From Scylla paramamosain (taxonomy: Eukaryota; Arthropoda; Malacostraca; Decapoda; Portunidae), in the NCBI RefSeq assembly GCF_035594125.1, contig NC_087156.1, positions 10,581,600-10,645,599 on the forward strand: a stretch of DNA of 64,000 bases, in the 5' to 3' direction. A program made the translations under genes and the position numbers. Below are positions 17,342-30,904 of the stretch, piece after piece (the stretch's first letter is position 1; every line of letters starts with the position of its first letter). The notes beneath the pieces were generated by a model. That model was not told the origin of the DNA and ran no database searches. It worked only from the letters and a program-made list of their open reading frames with translations.

Positions 17342-20300
17342 GTTTTTGGTAATGTCGTTTTTTTTTTTTCGTTATGTTATTCTGCTTGCTCATAAAAAAA
17401 GTGTTTTGCATGGATTTTAACGTGTTGATAATGAAGCTTAAAGAAACTCAAAAAAGACACGTTTTCGGTAATGATGTGTATTCCCATATAAGGTGATTTC
17501 CATGCTTTTTAACCTTTTGGTGCCTAAAACGATGAAAAACAGCGAAAAGGCAATGTCGTTTCCTTTCCGCATCTTTGTATGCATTTTAGCATTTTGGTAC
17601 CTAACAATGTGAAAAACATTCAAAACATACGTTTTTGATAATGTTGTTCAATTTCTACATATAGAGCGCTATTCACGCGTTTTATGTTTTTGTTACCTAA
17701 GGTCTATAACACTCAAAATACACGTTTTTGGTAATTATGTTTTGTTTCACCATATCGGGGTTTTGCATGCATTTTTTCCGTTTTTGTATATAACAAGCTC
17801 AAAATTACTCAAAATGCATATTTTTGGTAATGTAATTCTGTTTTGCCTGCGTTTTATTCGTTATTTACGTAAGAGGCTCAAAAACACCCAAAATACGGGC
17901 TTTTCGTAATGTTGCTTTTCCATATAGAGTGCTTTCACGCGTTTTCCCGTTTTGGTACCTAAGAACCTCAAAAATAGTAAAAAAAAAAAAAAAAAAAATG
18001 CACGTTTCTGGAAGTATTCTTTTATTTCATATGATTTTTAGCATTTTGTTTCCTAACACGCTCAGAAGCATTTAAAATACACGTTTCTGGTAATGTTGCG
18101 TTTACGCATATAGAATGCTTTTGCATTTTTACTTTTTTTTTTTTACCTAACAATGTGGGAAACACTGAAATTACACGTTTTTCGTAATGTTCTTATGTTT
18201 CTCCATATAGAGTGCTATTCAATCATTTTTGCGTTTCGATAGCTAAGAAACTCAAAAACACTTATTATACACGTGTCTCATAATGTCCTTTCATTTCCCA
18301 TGCTTTTCATGCATTTTGGCGTTTTGGTGCCTAACGAGCTAAAAAAAAATACACGTTGTTGGTAACGTAGTTCTGCTTTTAAAATCAAATGCTTTGCATG
18401 CTTTTTTGGTGTTTGGTACTTAAGAAGGTGAAAAATACTCTAAAACACACGCTTTTGGTAATGTTGTTCTGTTTCTCTATATAGAGTGTTTTCACGTGTT
18501 CTGGTACCTAAGAAGCTCAGAAACTAGTTATAGACATCTCTGGTAATTAGGCGTTTCCTAATTTAGAGTACCTTACATACATTTTAGTGTTTTTTATACG
18601 TAAGGAGCTCAAAACAATCAAAATCCACTATATGGTAGTTATTCTGTTTGTACGTGAAGGTTGTTTTCTATGCGTTTCACCGTTTTCGTATGGAAGAGGC
18701 TTAAAAACACTCAAAATACACGTTTTTTTAATGTTGTTTTGTATTCCTATATAGGGTGCTATCTATGCTTTCTAGCATTATGGTGCCTAACACCCTGAAA
18801 AAAAAACTTTCAAAAGACACCTTTCTTATAATGTCATTTCTTTTCCACATAAAAAGTTCTTTGTAAGGTTTTGGCGTTTTAGTATCAATGTGGAAAAAAA
18901 CAATCAAAATACAGTGTTTTCTTGATATTCTTCTGTTTCTGCATATAGTGTGTTATTCACGCGGTTTTGCGTTTTAATACTACAGAAGCTCAAAAACGAT
19001 CATAATATATTTTTTTTCGGTAATATCGCTTTTTTTACATGATTTTCACTGTTTTGGAAACTGACACACTCGAAACACTTAAAATGCACGTTTCTGGTAT
19101 GACATTTCGTTTCCAATACAGAGTGCTTTGCATGCATTTTGGCGTTTTGGTACCTAACAATGTCATAAATTCTCTAAATAATCGTTTTTGGTAATACTGT
19201 TCTGTCTCCACGCGTTTTAGAGTTTTTCTACCTATGAAGGCCAATAACTCATACAACATGTTTCTCGTAATGTTCTTTTGCTTCCCCATATAGGGTGCTT
19301 CGCATGCATTTTGATGTTTTGGTACTTAGCAATGTAAAAACACACTCAAAAAATACGTTTTTTGTAATGTTGTTCTTTTCTTCATATAAAATGCTAATTA
19401 CTAGTTTTAGCGTTTTGGTACCTAAAAGACTTTTCTTGTAATATTGTTTCCTTTCCTATATAGGGGACTTTGCATGCATTTTGCCGTTTTCGTATATAAC
19501 AAGTTCAAAAACACTGAAAATACACGTTGTTGGTAATGTTATTCTGTTTCTCCACAAAGGGTGTTTTGTATGTGTTTTAGCGTTTTGGTTCATTAGAACC
19601 TGAAAAAAAACACGTTTTCTCGTAATGATTTGTATTGCAATAAATAAAAATTTCATAAAACACGTTTTTCGTAATGATTATTGCAATAATGTATTACAAT
19701 AATATGCAATAATGTGGTTTTTAGCGGTTTGGTTCTTAAAACGCTGAAAAACACAAAAAAATGAAGGTTTCTGGTATATTCGTTTCATTTTCATATATAA
19801 AGTGGTTTACATGCATTTTTGCGTTTTGATACCTAACAATTTGGAAAACGGAACCCACGTTTTTGATAATGTAGTTTTCTTTCTCCATACAGAGCACGAT
19901 TCACGTGTTTTAACGTTTTGGTACATAAGAATCTCAAAAAAAAAAAAAAAACCCTCATACACTTTTCTAGTAATATAATTTTATTTCATTATATAAAGAA
20001 CTTTACATGCATTTTCCTGTTTCTGCACCAAACAAGCTCAAAAATACTCAAAATACACATTTTTGGATGCTATTTTGTTTCTCCATAAAACGTGTTTGGA
20101 TACATTTTATCGTTCTGGTTCGTAAGAAGCTCAAAAACACTCAAAAGACACACATTTGGTAATGTTGTTGTTTGGTGCTTAAAACGCTGAAAACACTTAA
20201 ATAGCACGTTTCCAGTAATGTCGTTTGTGTCCCCATATAAAGTGCTTTGCATGTATTTTTGTGTGCTGGTAATTAACAACGTGAATAATAATCGAAACAC

Positions 20301-21367
20301 AACTTTTTGGTCATGTTGTTTTGTTTCTCCATATAAAATGCTCGTCACGCATTTTAGAGTTTTGATACCTAAGAATCTCAAAAGCACTTATAATACACGT
20401 TTCTTGTAATGTACTTTCGTTTCCCCTTATAGGGTAATTTGCATGCATTTTGATGTTTTAGTAACTATCATTATGAAAAGTCAAAATACAAGTTTTTCGT
20501 AACGTTTGTCTATTTCTGTATACTGAGTATTCCAATATAGGATGCTTTCTATGCTTTTCAGCGTTTTGATGCTTAGCACGCTCTTAAAAAGATGTCGAGT
20601 GCTATTCATGCGTTTTAGCCTTTTGGTACATAAGAAGCTCAAAAACACTTATAATACACGTTTCTCGTAATGTCTTTTTGTTTCCCCATATAGGATAAAT
20701 TGCCTACATTTTGCATTTTTTTTTCTACGTAACACGCTCAAAAATACTCAAAATATTTGTTTTTGGTAATTTTATTCTGTTTCTTCTTAAAGGATTTTTT
20801 TCCATGCGTTTTAGCGTCTTGGTACGTAATAAGATAATAATAAAGACTCAAAAGATACGTTTTTCGTAATTCTGATTTGTATTCCTATATAGAGTGATTT
20901 CCCTGCTTTTTATCGTTTTGCTGCCTACGACTCTCAAAAACACTCAAAAGACGTTTCGGGTAATGTTTCATTTCAACATGTGGGGGCTTTGCATGCATTT
21001 TGGCGTTTTGCCACCTATTAATTTGAAAAAAAAAAAAAAACTCAAGACACGTTTTTGATAATGTTTTGTTTCTCAATATACAGTGGTATACATTCATGTG
21101 CTTTAGCATTTTGGTACCTAGGAAGCTGAAAAAAAAAAAAAAAACTCATGATACACGTCTCTCGTAATGTTTTTTTTTTTTTTTTTTGTCTCCTCATATA
21201 GAATACTTTGCATACATTTTGTAATTTTTTTTCGTAACAATCTAAAACAAAAAATCAAAATACATGTTTTTTGTAAACTTATACTCCTTCCTCATAATCG
21301 TATGTTTGCATGCGTATCGGGGTTTGGTACGTAAGCAGCTGAAAAACAATGAAAAGAAATGTTTCTG

Positions 21368-21747
<380 letters not shown>

Positions 21748-23135
21748 CCATGTAGGGTGCCTTTAATGCCTTTTTATAATTTCGGTGCCTAGCTCGCTCA
21801 AAACTACTCAAAAGACACATTTCTGGAAATCTCTTTTCCTTTTCGGTACTGAACAATGTGAAATACTGTCAAAATACACGTTTTTGGCAATGTTCTTCTG
21901 TTTCTCAATATAGTGTTATGCATGCGATTACGTGTTTTGGTACCTAAGAAGCCAAAAAAACACTCATAATACCCATTCCTCGTAATGTCCTTTCCTTTCC
22001 TCATATAGGGTACTTTTCATTCATTTTGGTGTTTTGGAACATAAGAAGCTCAAAATCTCTCAAAATGTTATTCTGTTCTTCCATATGAATTTTAACGTTC
22101 TTTTTACGTAACAAGTTCGAAAGCATTCAATATACTTGCTTTTGGTCCGGCTATTTTTTTTTCTCCATTTAGGATGTTTTGCATGCGTTCTAATGTTTTG
22201 GTACATACGTAGCTAAAAAAAAAAAAAAATCACGACACGTTTTTTGGTAATGATGTGTTGTTTCCTCATATAGAGTGTTTTCCATGCTTTTTAGCGATTT
22301 TGTGCTTAACACGCTCATAAAGACTGAAAAACCATTTAGGTTGTATGCACATTGGCATTTTAGTGCTTAAAATGTGAAATGATATACATGTTTTTGATAA
22401 GGTAATAGTTTTTTTTTTTTTTTTTTTTTAACATACAGTGCCGTATAAGAGTTTTGGTATCGAATCTGAAAAAAAAAAAAAAACTTATGGTACACGTTTC
22501 TCGAAATGTCTTTTCGTTTTCCGATGTAAGATACTTTGCATCTATTTTGGCGTTTTTTTTTTTTCTATGTAACAAGCCTAAACAACACCTAAAATACTTA
22601 ATTTCGTAATATTATTGCTTTGCTTCACAAAGTGTATTTTCAATGCGTTTTTCCGTTTTTATCAGTAAGTAGCTCAAAAACACTCAAAAGACACGTTTTT
22701 CATTTTCATTTTTTTTTTTTTTCTGCATTCTCATATGGGGTCTTTTCCGTTGTTTTCAGCGTTTTAATGCCTAGCACGCTCATAAACACTTGAAAAAACA
22801 AAAAACACGTTCGTAGAAATGTCGTTTCATTTCCCCACATAAAGTGCATTGCTTGCTTTTTGGCGTTTTGGTACATAACAATATGAAATACACTTAAAAT
22901 ACACATTTTTAGTGATGTTCTTTTTCTCCATATAGAATGCTGTTCATACGTTTTAGTTCTTTGGTACCTAAGAAGCTCAAAAACACGCATTATTATGAGC
23001 GACACGGTTGTCGTAAAATTCTTTCGTTTAACCATTTAGGGTACTTCCCATGCATTTTGGCGTTTTTTTACGTAACAATCTCAAAAACACTCAAAATATT
23101 TGTTGCTTTAATGATATTCTTTTCTTCGTATAGAA

Positions 23136-23200
23136 CAGTGGTTCTCAAACTATGGGTCGCGACCCAAAGTTGGGTCGCGAGATCAATTTTGATGGGTCGT
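23136..23200. mobile_element. hAT (Charlie-like) transposon terminal fragment
   Basis: The segment starts with cagtggttctcaaac, the terminal inverted repeat typical of many hAT-Charlie and hAT-derived MITE elements, followed by the palindromic tgggtcgcgaccca. Both are foreign to the satellite. The word gggtcgcga recurs within 20 bp and a shortened gggtcg ends the segment, so it is probably one terminus of an internally deleted copy. No opposite terminus or 8-bp target duplication is visible. The family is an inference from the terminal words. Confidence 0.6.
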
Positions 23201-24129
23201 AATGTTTTGTTTCTCCATATAAAGTGCTATTTATGCATTTAGCGTTTTGGTACCTAAGAAGCTCAAAAACACTCATAATACACGTTTATCGTAATGTCTT
23301 TACGTTTCCCCATATAAGGCACTTTACATGTATTTTAATATTTTTTCTGTGTAACAATCTCAAAAAACTTTCAAAATACTTATTATTGGTAAAGATATTA
23401 TGTTTGTAAATGAAGGGTGTATACATGGGATTTAGCGTTTTAATACGTGAGAAACTCAGAAACACTGATAAGAGACGTTTTTTGTAATGTTTTATTTTCC
23501 CATGTAGGGTGCTTTCCATGCTTTTCATCGTTTTAGGGCCTAGCAAGCTCATAAGCAGTGAATAGATACGTTTCTGGAAATCTCGTTTCGTTCCCGATAT
23601 AGGGTACTTGGCATGCATTTTGGCGTTATGGTACCTAACAATGTGAAATACACGTTTTTTGGTAAATACTGATAAAATTCATGGAGTTTAGCGTTTTGGT
23701 ATACAAGAAGCTCAAAAAACATTCAAAGTACTTTTTGGTAATGTTATTATATTTTTCTATAAAAAAGGTATTTTCCATGTGTTTTAGCATTTCGGTACGC
23801 ATGAAGTTCAAAACACTAAAAAGGCACGTTTTTTTTTAATGTTTTGCATTCCATATACGGTGAAATCCATGACTTTTAGCGTTCTGGTGCCTAACACATA
23901 AAACCACTCAAAAGACACCTTTCTCGGAATGTCGTTTCGTTTCTCTATATGGGGTAGTTTCCATGCATTTTAGCGTTTTTCTACGTAACAATCTTAAAAT
24001 ACTCAAAATACTTGTTTTTGTTAATGTTTTTCTACTTCTGCATAAGGGATGTTTTCCATGCATTTTTTTTGCCGTTTTCTACATAAGGATCTAATAAGAC
24101 ACCGAGAGGAGACGTTTTTTCGTAACACA
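23201..24129 (+). repeat. Satellite array, forward block 3
   Basis: Ordinary forward monomers, including A at about 23252, continue after the hAT fragment up to the Jockey-like fragment. Nothing else is visible. Confidence 0.88.
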
Positions 24130-25001
24130 AACAACATTGCAGCGATAAGAGAGAGGCTGAAGACAGTCAATTAGAGGAGAGTTCATGAGACGAAAAGCTT
24201 TTTGATTCCACCCTGTCTAGAAAATCGGTATGAGTGAAACTCCCCCCAGACATGTGAAGCATATATGGACGGATAAGGCCCCTGTACAAAGTTAGCATCT
24301 GGGTGGGGGGTGGGGGGAGGAGTGAGAAAAACTGGCGGAGACGTCTCAGAACACCTAACTTCATTGAAGCTGTTTTAGCTAGATATGAGATGTGAAGTTT
24401 CCAGTTCAGATTATACTCGTAAGTAAAGGACAGACCGTTCATTGTAGACGAGGGGGACAGTTGAATGTCATTGAAGAAGAGGGGATAGTTGTCTGGAAGG
24501 TTGTGTCGAGTTGATAGATGGAGGAATTGAGTTTTTGAGGCATTGAACAATACCAAGTTTGCTCTGCCCCAATCAGAAATTTTAGGAAGATCAGAAGTCA
24601 GGCGTTGTTTGGCTTCCCTGCGTGAAATGTTTACTTCCTGAAGGGTTGGATGTTTATGAAAAGACGTGGAAAAGTGCATGGTGGTATCATCAGCGCAAGA
24701 GTGGTTAGGAAAGCAAGTTTGGTTTAGAAAGTTATTGATGAATAATAAGAAGAGAGTGGGTGACAGGACAGAACCATGAGCAACACCACTGTTAATACAT
24801 TTAGGAGAAGAACAGTGACCGTCTACCACAGCAGCAATAGAACGGTCAGAAAGGAAACTTGAGATGAAGTTACAGAGAGAACGATAGAAGCCGTGGGAGG
24901 GTAGTTTGTAAATGAAAGCTTTGTGCCAGACTCTATCAAAAGCTTTTGATATATCCAAGGCAACAGCAAAAGTTTCACCAAAATCTCTAAAAGAGGACGA
25001 A
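24130..25001 (-). pseudogene. Jockey-like non-LTR retrotransposon, RT fragment (palm to thumb)
   Basis: An open frame at 24167-24958 (263 aa) encodes the middle and C-terminal part of a non-LTR reverse transcriptase. It carries DISKAFDRVWH, SFLSDRSIAAVVDGH, GSVLSPTLFLLFIN and a catalytic box reading ADDTT, preceded by Cys instead of the usual Tyr. The frame extends beyond the first Met on its 5' side (FGETFAVA before DISKAF) to about 25001. The endonuclease, the RT N-terminal half, the 3' UTR and the poly-A are missing, so this is a double-ended fragment. GVPQG is altered to GVAHG, also arguing for a dead copy. Satellite flanks both sides. Jockey clade is the most likely family. Confidence 0.88.
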
Positions 25002-25960
25002 ATTCACTCGAAAGACACGTTTTTTTTTTGGTAATGTTGTTCTGATTTAGTACCTAATAACATTCAAAATACTTTTTTTTTTTGGTAACGCTATTGTTTT
25101 TATCCATGAAGGGTGTTTTGTATGCGTTATAGTTTTTTTTGTATGGGTAAATAGCTCAAAAACACTCAGAAAACAAGTTTTCTATAATGTTGTTTTCTTT
25201 TCCTATATAAGGTCCTTTAGAATCTAGCTCCAAAACACTCAAAAGGAATGTTTCTGGAGATGTTTTCTTTCACCATATAGGGTGCTTTGCATGGAGTTTG
25301 GCGTTATGGCTCCTTACAATGTGAAACACACTCAATACACATGTTTTTTTTTCGGTTTTTCTCTTTATCTATATTGAGTGCTATTCATACGTATTAGCGT
25401 TTTGGAGCCTAAGAATCTCAAAAACACTCTTAATACACGTTTCTTGTATTTTTTTTCTTTTCCTAATATAGGGTTCTTTGCATTAATTTATTTTTTGTAC
25501 GTAACAAGCTCAACACACTCAAAACACTTATTTATGGTAAAATTATTTTGTTTCTCCATAAAATGTTTTTTGTATGCGTCTTAGCATTTGCGTTTGTAAT
25601 AAGTAAAAAAAAATATTTAAGAGGCACGTTTTTCGTAAACTTGTATTATATTCCCATGCAACGTGATTTCCATGCTTTTTAGCGTTTTGTAGCATATCAC
25701 TCTCGAAAACACTTAAAAGATATATTTCTGGTGATGTCTTTTCCTTTCCCCAAATAGAAGGTTTTGCATGCATTTTGGCGATTTGGTACTAACAATGTAA
25801 CTAACAAAATACACATTTCTCGTATTTTTTTTCTTCGTTTCCCCATATAGGGTACTTTTCAGACATTTTGGAGTTTTTGTAAGTAATAATCTCAAAAACG
25901 GTAAAAGGTATGAATGTTATTCATACCTTTTACCCATATATGGTATTTTGCATTTTGGCG
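25002..25960 (+). repeat. Satellite array between two Jockey-like fragments
   Basis: Forward monomers fill the 960 bp between the two retroposon fragments. A perfect 16-bp hairpin at 25900-25934 is listed separately. Confidence 0.85.
25900..25934. repeat. Perfect hairpin, 16-bp stem and 3-base loop
   Basis: Bases 25900-25915 (ggtaaaaggtatgaat) are the exact reverse complement of 25919-25934, around a gtt loop. The left arm is in satellite and the right arm leads into ccatatatgg. It looks like a local fold-back duplication; there is no T-run after it and no gene upstream. Confidence 0.9.
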
Positions 25961-26430
25961 TTTTTTTTTTTTTTTTTATGTAGGAAGGATACTGGCCAAG
26001 GGCAACAAAAATCTAATAAAAAAATGCCCACTGAAATGCCAGTCCCATAAAAGGGTCAAAGCAGTGGTCAAAAATTGATGAATAAGTGTCTTGAAACCTC
26101 CCTCTTGAAGGAATTCAAGTCATAGGAAGGTGGAAATACACAAGCAGGCAGGGAGTTCAAGAGTTTACCAGAGAAAGGGATGAATGATTGAGAATACTGG
26201 TTAATTCTTGCGTTAGAGAGGAGGACAGAATATGGGTGAGAGAAAGAAGAAAGTCTTGTGCAGCGAGGCCGCGGAAGGAGGGGAGACATGCAGTTAGCAA
26301 GATCAGAAGAGCAGTTAGCATGAAAATAGCGGTAGAAGACAGCTAGATATGCAACATTGCGGCGGTGAGAGAGAGGCTGAAGACAGTCAGTTAGAGGAGA
26401 AGAGTTGATGAGACGAAAAGCTTTTGATTT
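25961..26430 (-). pseudogene. Jockey-like retrotransposon 3' end (C-terminus, 3' UTR, poly-A)
   Basis: Read on the minus strand this is the RT C-terminal domain (open frame 26068-26454; residues KAFRLINSSPLTDC, later SFIPFSGKLLNSLPA, ending SRHLFINF), a 3' UTR of about 90 bp and a poly-A seen as about 17 T at 25961-25977. It is 5' truncated, as expected from incomplete target-primed reverse transcription. The first residues of the frame are satellite read-through. Its first 70-90 bp overlap in content with the end of the 24.1-25.0 kb piece, so the two pieces are not one element split in two. Confidence 0.88.
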
Positions 26431-27866
<1,436 letters not shown>

Positions 27867-28368
27867 TGTTCCAGAGTGGTTTTTAATTATCAATTACCGT
27901 TGGACACTGTTCATTAGTTTCTTACCTTTGAGTAATAGGTAAAGTCACTCGTAGTGACTTTCTGTGGTTTTCAGGTGAATGTCAAAGGTGAACGTATAAA
28001 AATATGTATATTTAGATATATGTACAGAGTTCTGGAGAAGGGTGCGGCGTGTACGGGACAACGGATGTCCTCTGCGTGGTACAGCGTTACACCCTGGGAA
28101 GAGACTGCAGGAGCCGGCACAAGGGACGCTTAGCGCCTTCAAAAAGTGCTGACAGTAGAAATAGGGGCGGGTTGACCGCACTCACATTACATGAATATAT
28201 TCATAATTATAACTCTCTAATTACATAAATAAGGCAAGGGAAAAGCTAAAAATAATACATGCCAAAATGCATTATGGAGAGATTAATTATGGAGAATACT
28301 TAGATACTATGATGTTGGTGCTACCGATTACTTATCGATGGCAATAAAAGGAGTATGGAAAGTTCCAT

Positions 28369-28439
<71 letters not shown>

Positions 28440-28590
28440 CGTAGGATGGCGTGATCATATCCGCCCCACCCCAGCGCCAACACCCACTATCTACACTTAT
28501 GCATATATGTATACATACACTTATATTGCTAATCAGGCAAGGCATTATAAATACAATACATCTTATTATTAATCATGTGGCACCGTTACA
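27867..28590 (-). repeat. 3' LTR of the provirus (724 bp)
   Basis: The LTR matches 36374-37076 along its length apart from point differences and small indels. It contains a (TG)34 tract at 28371-28438. The ends are TG and CA. A purine-leaning stretch gaccgagaga (minus strand) abuts its upstream end and is the candidate polypurine tract. Confidence 0.93.
28371..28438. repeat. (TG)34 microsatellite inside the LTR
   Basis: This tract lies at a fixed LTR position. The same position holds 13 TG units in the other LTR and 5 in the solo-sided copy at 51834. The His-Thr repeat ORF over it is an artefact. Confidence 0.97.
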
Positions 28591-28606
28591 TCTCTCGGTC
28601 ACCTAC
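28591..28606 (-). promoter_or_regulatory. Candidate polypurine tract next to the 3' LTR
   Basis: On the minus strand, gaccgagaga directly precedes the LTR start tgtaacgg. Position and purine bias fit a plus-strand primer, but the tract is short and has pyrimidine interruptions, so this is a positional call. Confidence 0.4.
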
Positions 28607-28716
28607 TTGACGCGTCCTCGCGAATACAGTGTACCTAACCATGTTATGTGTATGAAACTCCTTCATTATGACGTTTACGTCTACTATCAAGATATACATA
28701 CAAATTTAAGGCTTTC

Positions 28717-29052
28717 CTAACACACACATATAAAAACATTATCAAGAACATGAAAATAAGGCAAGGTGTCAGGACACTTGGACAGAGAATTCCAGGTTTC
28801 AGATATACTGGTAAAGAAAGATGTCTCTAGAGCCTCTGAAAACTCTTCTGTGTTTGAGAAGGAAAGAGTGGATAAGGAGTTTGTTATTAAAGAAATCCTT
28901 GACTTTGTCAGATTCTCCAGGGAGGTGACAGGGAAAACCCTATATGAAAGGTCTGTCGTGAAAGCTAAGTGAATCCTAGAAGGGCCAGTGGTTAGTTTAA
29001 TAGAACGTACATGACAAGCATCTTTTACCGCATAATGTCCTATAACCTCCAA
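28717..29052 (-). other. Unassigned 111-aa open frame between env and the 3' LTR
   Basis: The frame overlaps the 3' end of the env frame by about 55 bp in another register. It encodes a Ser/Thr/Leu-rich peptide with residues CHVRSIKLTTGPSR and SISETWNSLSKCPD. It could be the env C-terminus displaced by a frameshift, an accessory 3' ORF, or part of a small foreign insertion (the ETWNSL word recalls retroposon C-termini). I do not recognise it, and I see no clear transmembrane segment, which an env tail should have. Confidence 0.35.
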
Positions 29053-30321
29053 AGAGGTTGTCCCTTCTGGTCAAGTCACGGAGACAAAATGTTTCTGTGA
29101 AATAAAAGTAATGATATCCATGAAAGTTACAATTGAAAATAGGTTTTGAAACCATATGCTTGCATGCACAGAGTGATAGAGCTGCAGACGCCTGTGAACG
29201 TGTCAAGACGACTTCACAAATACCATTTACTACAGGTAAGAAGGCAAATTGGATACTTGAACAATGGTACAAATGTGAATATAAAGATTTACAACGTTTT
29301 AATTCAGTTAAATCTCCAATTGTATTTAATGAAAAGTCCTTGGCTATTAGCACTAAGGAAGGATTCATGTCCAGTGTCATCACAGAATTATTAACGGAGA
29401 ATGGGAAAGGTTTAATCTCATAGGCCTCAAAATGATCCTGAGATTTAAAAGGTATGTTTACAATTATTGCATCTGTGGTCAAGGTAGCTTCTAGCAATGG
29501 ATAGTAATATTGGATCATGTTCGCTGCATACAGTGGTGTCAATTTGTAGATTGACTGACCAATTCCTAGTGTGTGAAGCAAATCCTCTTCAGGAAATAGT
29601 GAAGTTGTTATTCTGCCATTGACAGCATCCACCATATTGCGAATTATCGCTTCAGTAATGGAGAGAACTGAACCCATGGAAGCTTTAAATACATGCAAAG
29701 CTTGATCTATAACCACAACGTGATTTATCACATCTAAACTATGTAAAGCATTATCAAGCAATTGCTAAATCATTTGAGTACTGTAATAACTCACTGAGAT
29801 TAGATTCTAATTTAACTATTTTATTGTGATGCAGGTTCAGGACCTTCTTATTAGTAGCTGCAACCGTTATTAGTTGATCATAATGTTTCCTTAAATCCTG
29901 TACATCCTCGTCCAAGGCGGTGCCAAAGAGATATTGAGACAGTTGTCCCAACCCATTTATGAGTCCTCTTTTGGTACGAGCGTGCACTGGATGAAGGTTG
30001 TAATCATGCTGAGATTGGTTCAATTTTCCATGCAAAAATTCTACCCTTGCTTTTAAAGCTTTGATTATGGTTTGAGAGAAAACTTGCGTCTGTAAGTAAG
30101 GATTCCAATTCCTGAAAGGAGTTATCCAAAGTTTTTGAGACAGTGTCGAGGTCCGAAGGTACGGAAAATAAGGTAGAAAAAGGATATCGAACCAGAAGAA
30201 CATCTATTAAGGTTACTTCCCCAAGATGTGTGGTGAGAGCCCCAGATTTGACATGCAACGCAGTGGACGCTTGTAGCACCTGCAGCATGCTCAAGTAGGT
30301 ACCCAGGAGGCCCAGTGCCAT
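28997..30321 (-). pseudogene. env: Degenerate env, baculovirus-F/errantivirus-like fusion glycoprotein
   Basis: Three overlapping minus-strand frames together cover an envelope gene. The first (30321 to about 30060) starts with a hydrophobic leader, MALGLLGTYLSMLQVL, that could be a signal peptide. The second (to about 29757) holds a furin-type site RTKR followed by GLINGLG near 29967, then LFGTAL; this arrangement (cleavage site directly before a GLIN-type fusion peptide) is characteristic of insect errantivirus Env and baculovirus F proteins. The third (29761-28997) is a long ectodomain with IPFKSQDHFEAYEIKPFP and a cysteine-containing end. At least two frameshifts separate the frames, so no intact product is made. 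It lies downstream of pol and upstream of the 3' LTR, as expected. I see no clear C-terminal membrane anchor. Confidence 0.8.
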
Positions 30322-30340
30322 CTGTAAATAATGCAGGCAA

Positions 30341-30904
30341 TTAGCTGCGTGAGCGCAGGTTGTACCTATGCGTCTTTATAGTATTAGTAGAATTATTGTT
30401 TGTAGCTTGATCAGTAGTACTCTCTGTTGATGATTCGATCTGAGCATTAGTCTTCACAAGCCGATCACTATGTACTATCTCAACAGTGTTAAGAAGAGGG
30501 TCATGCACCTCAAATTTGTTACCATGTAACTGGCGGACAACCGAGCATGGTCCACTAAATTCTGAGGAGAGTTTGGAGGTCCTGTCCGGATGATGAACTT
30601 TAACTGTGTCTCCAACCTGTATCGTGACAGGAATCGCACGCTTGTGTTGTCTAGCCATCATTTCTGCCATAGAAGCTTGTAGCCTACTTCGGACTTTAGC
30701 ATGAATGTCCTTGAAGACATGCATATGTTGTTTAACATAGTCATCTACGTTGTAGACTGGAGTTTGTGGACTTGCCAACAAATCATAAGGAAGATTTTTA
30801 TCTTCTACCATAAAATATATAATGTGGGGATTTCCAAGTACTTTCACACACTGAACTGTTAATGCAGGCACCAACATGTGGTAACCAGTCCCCCCAGTCA
30901 TCAT
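30341..30904 (-). pseudogene. pol: pol 3' end: integrase C-terminal domain
   Basis: This open frame (187 aa from its first Met) continues pol after a frameshift at the end of the integrase catalytic core: the upstream frame stops after YIFYGRR and this one carries on at EDKNLPYD. It includes a beta-rich C-terminal domain with VGDTVKVHHPDRTSK and GPCSVVRQLHGNKFEV, comparable to the GPY/F-type module of Gypsy integrases, and ends in a Ser/Thr/Asn-rich tail, YNLRSRS. The first residues of the frame are likely out of register with the true product. The env frame starts about 20 bp downstream. Confidence 0.82.

Noticed and set aside
28321..28572. His-Thr or Cys-Val repeat ORFs at 28.3-28.6 and 36.9-37.1 kb
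   Set aside because: They are readings of the (TG)n inside the LTR.
29133..29423. Plus-strand ORFs opposite env (29133-29423, 28766-28972) and opposite pol (31000-31866, 33257-33574)
   Set aside because: They are shadows of the minus-strand coding frames, with no domain of their own.
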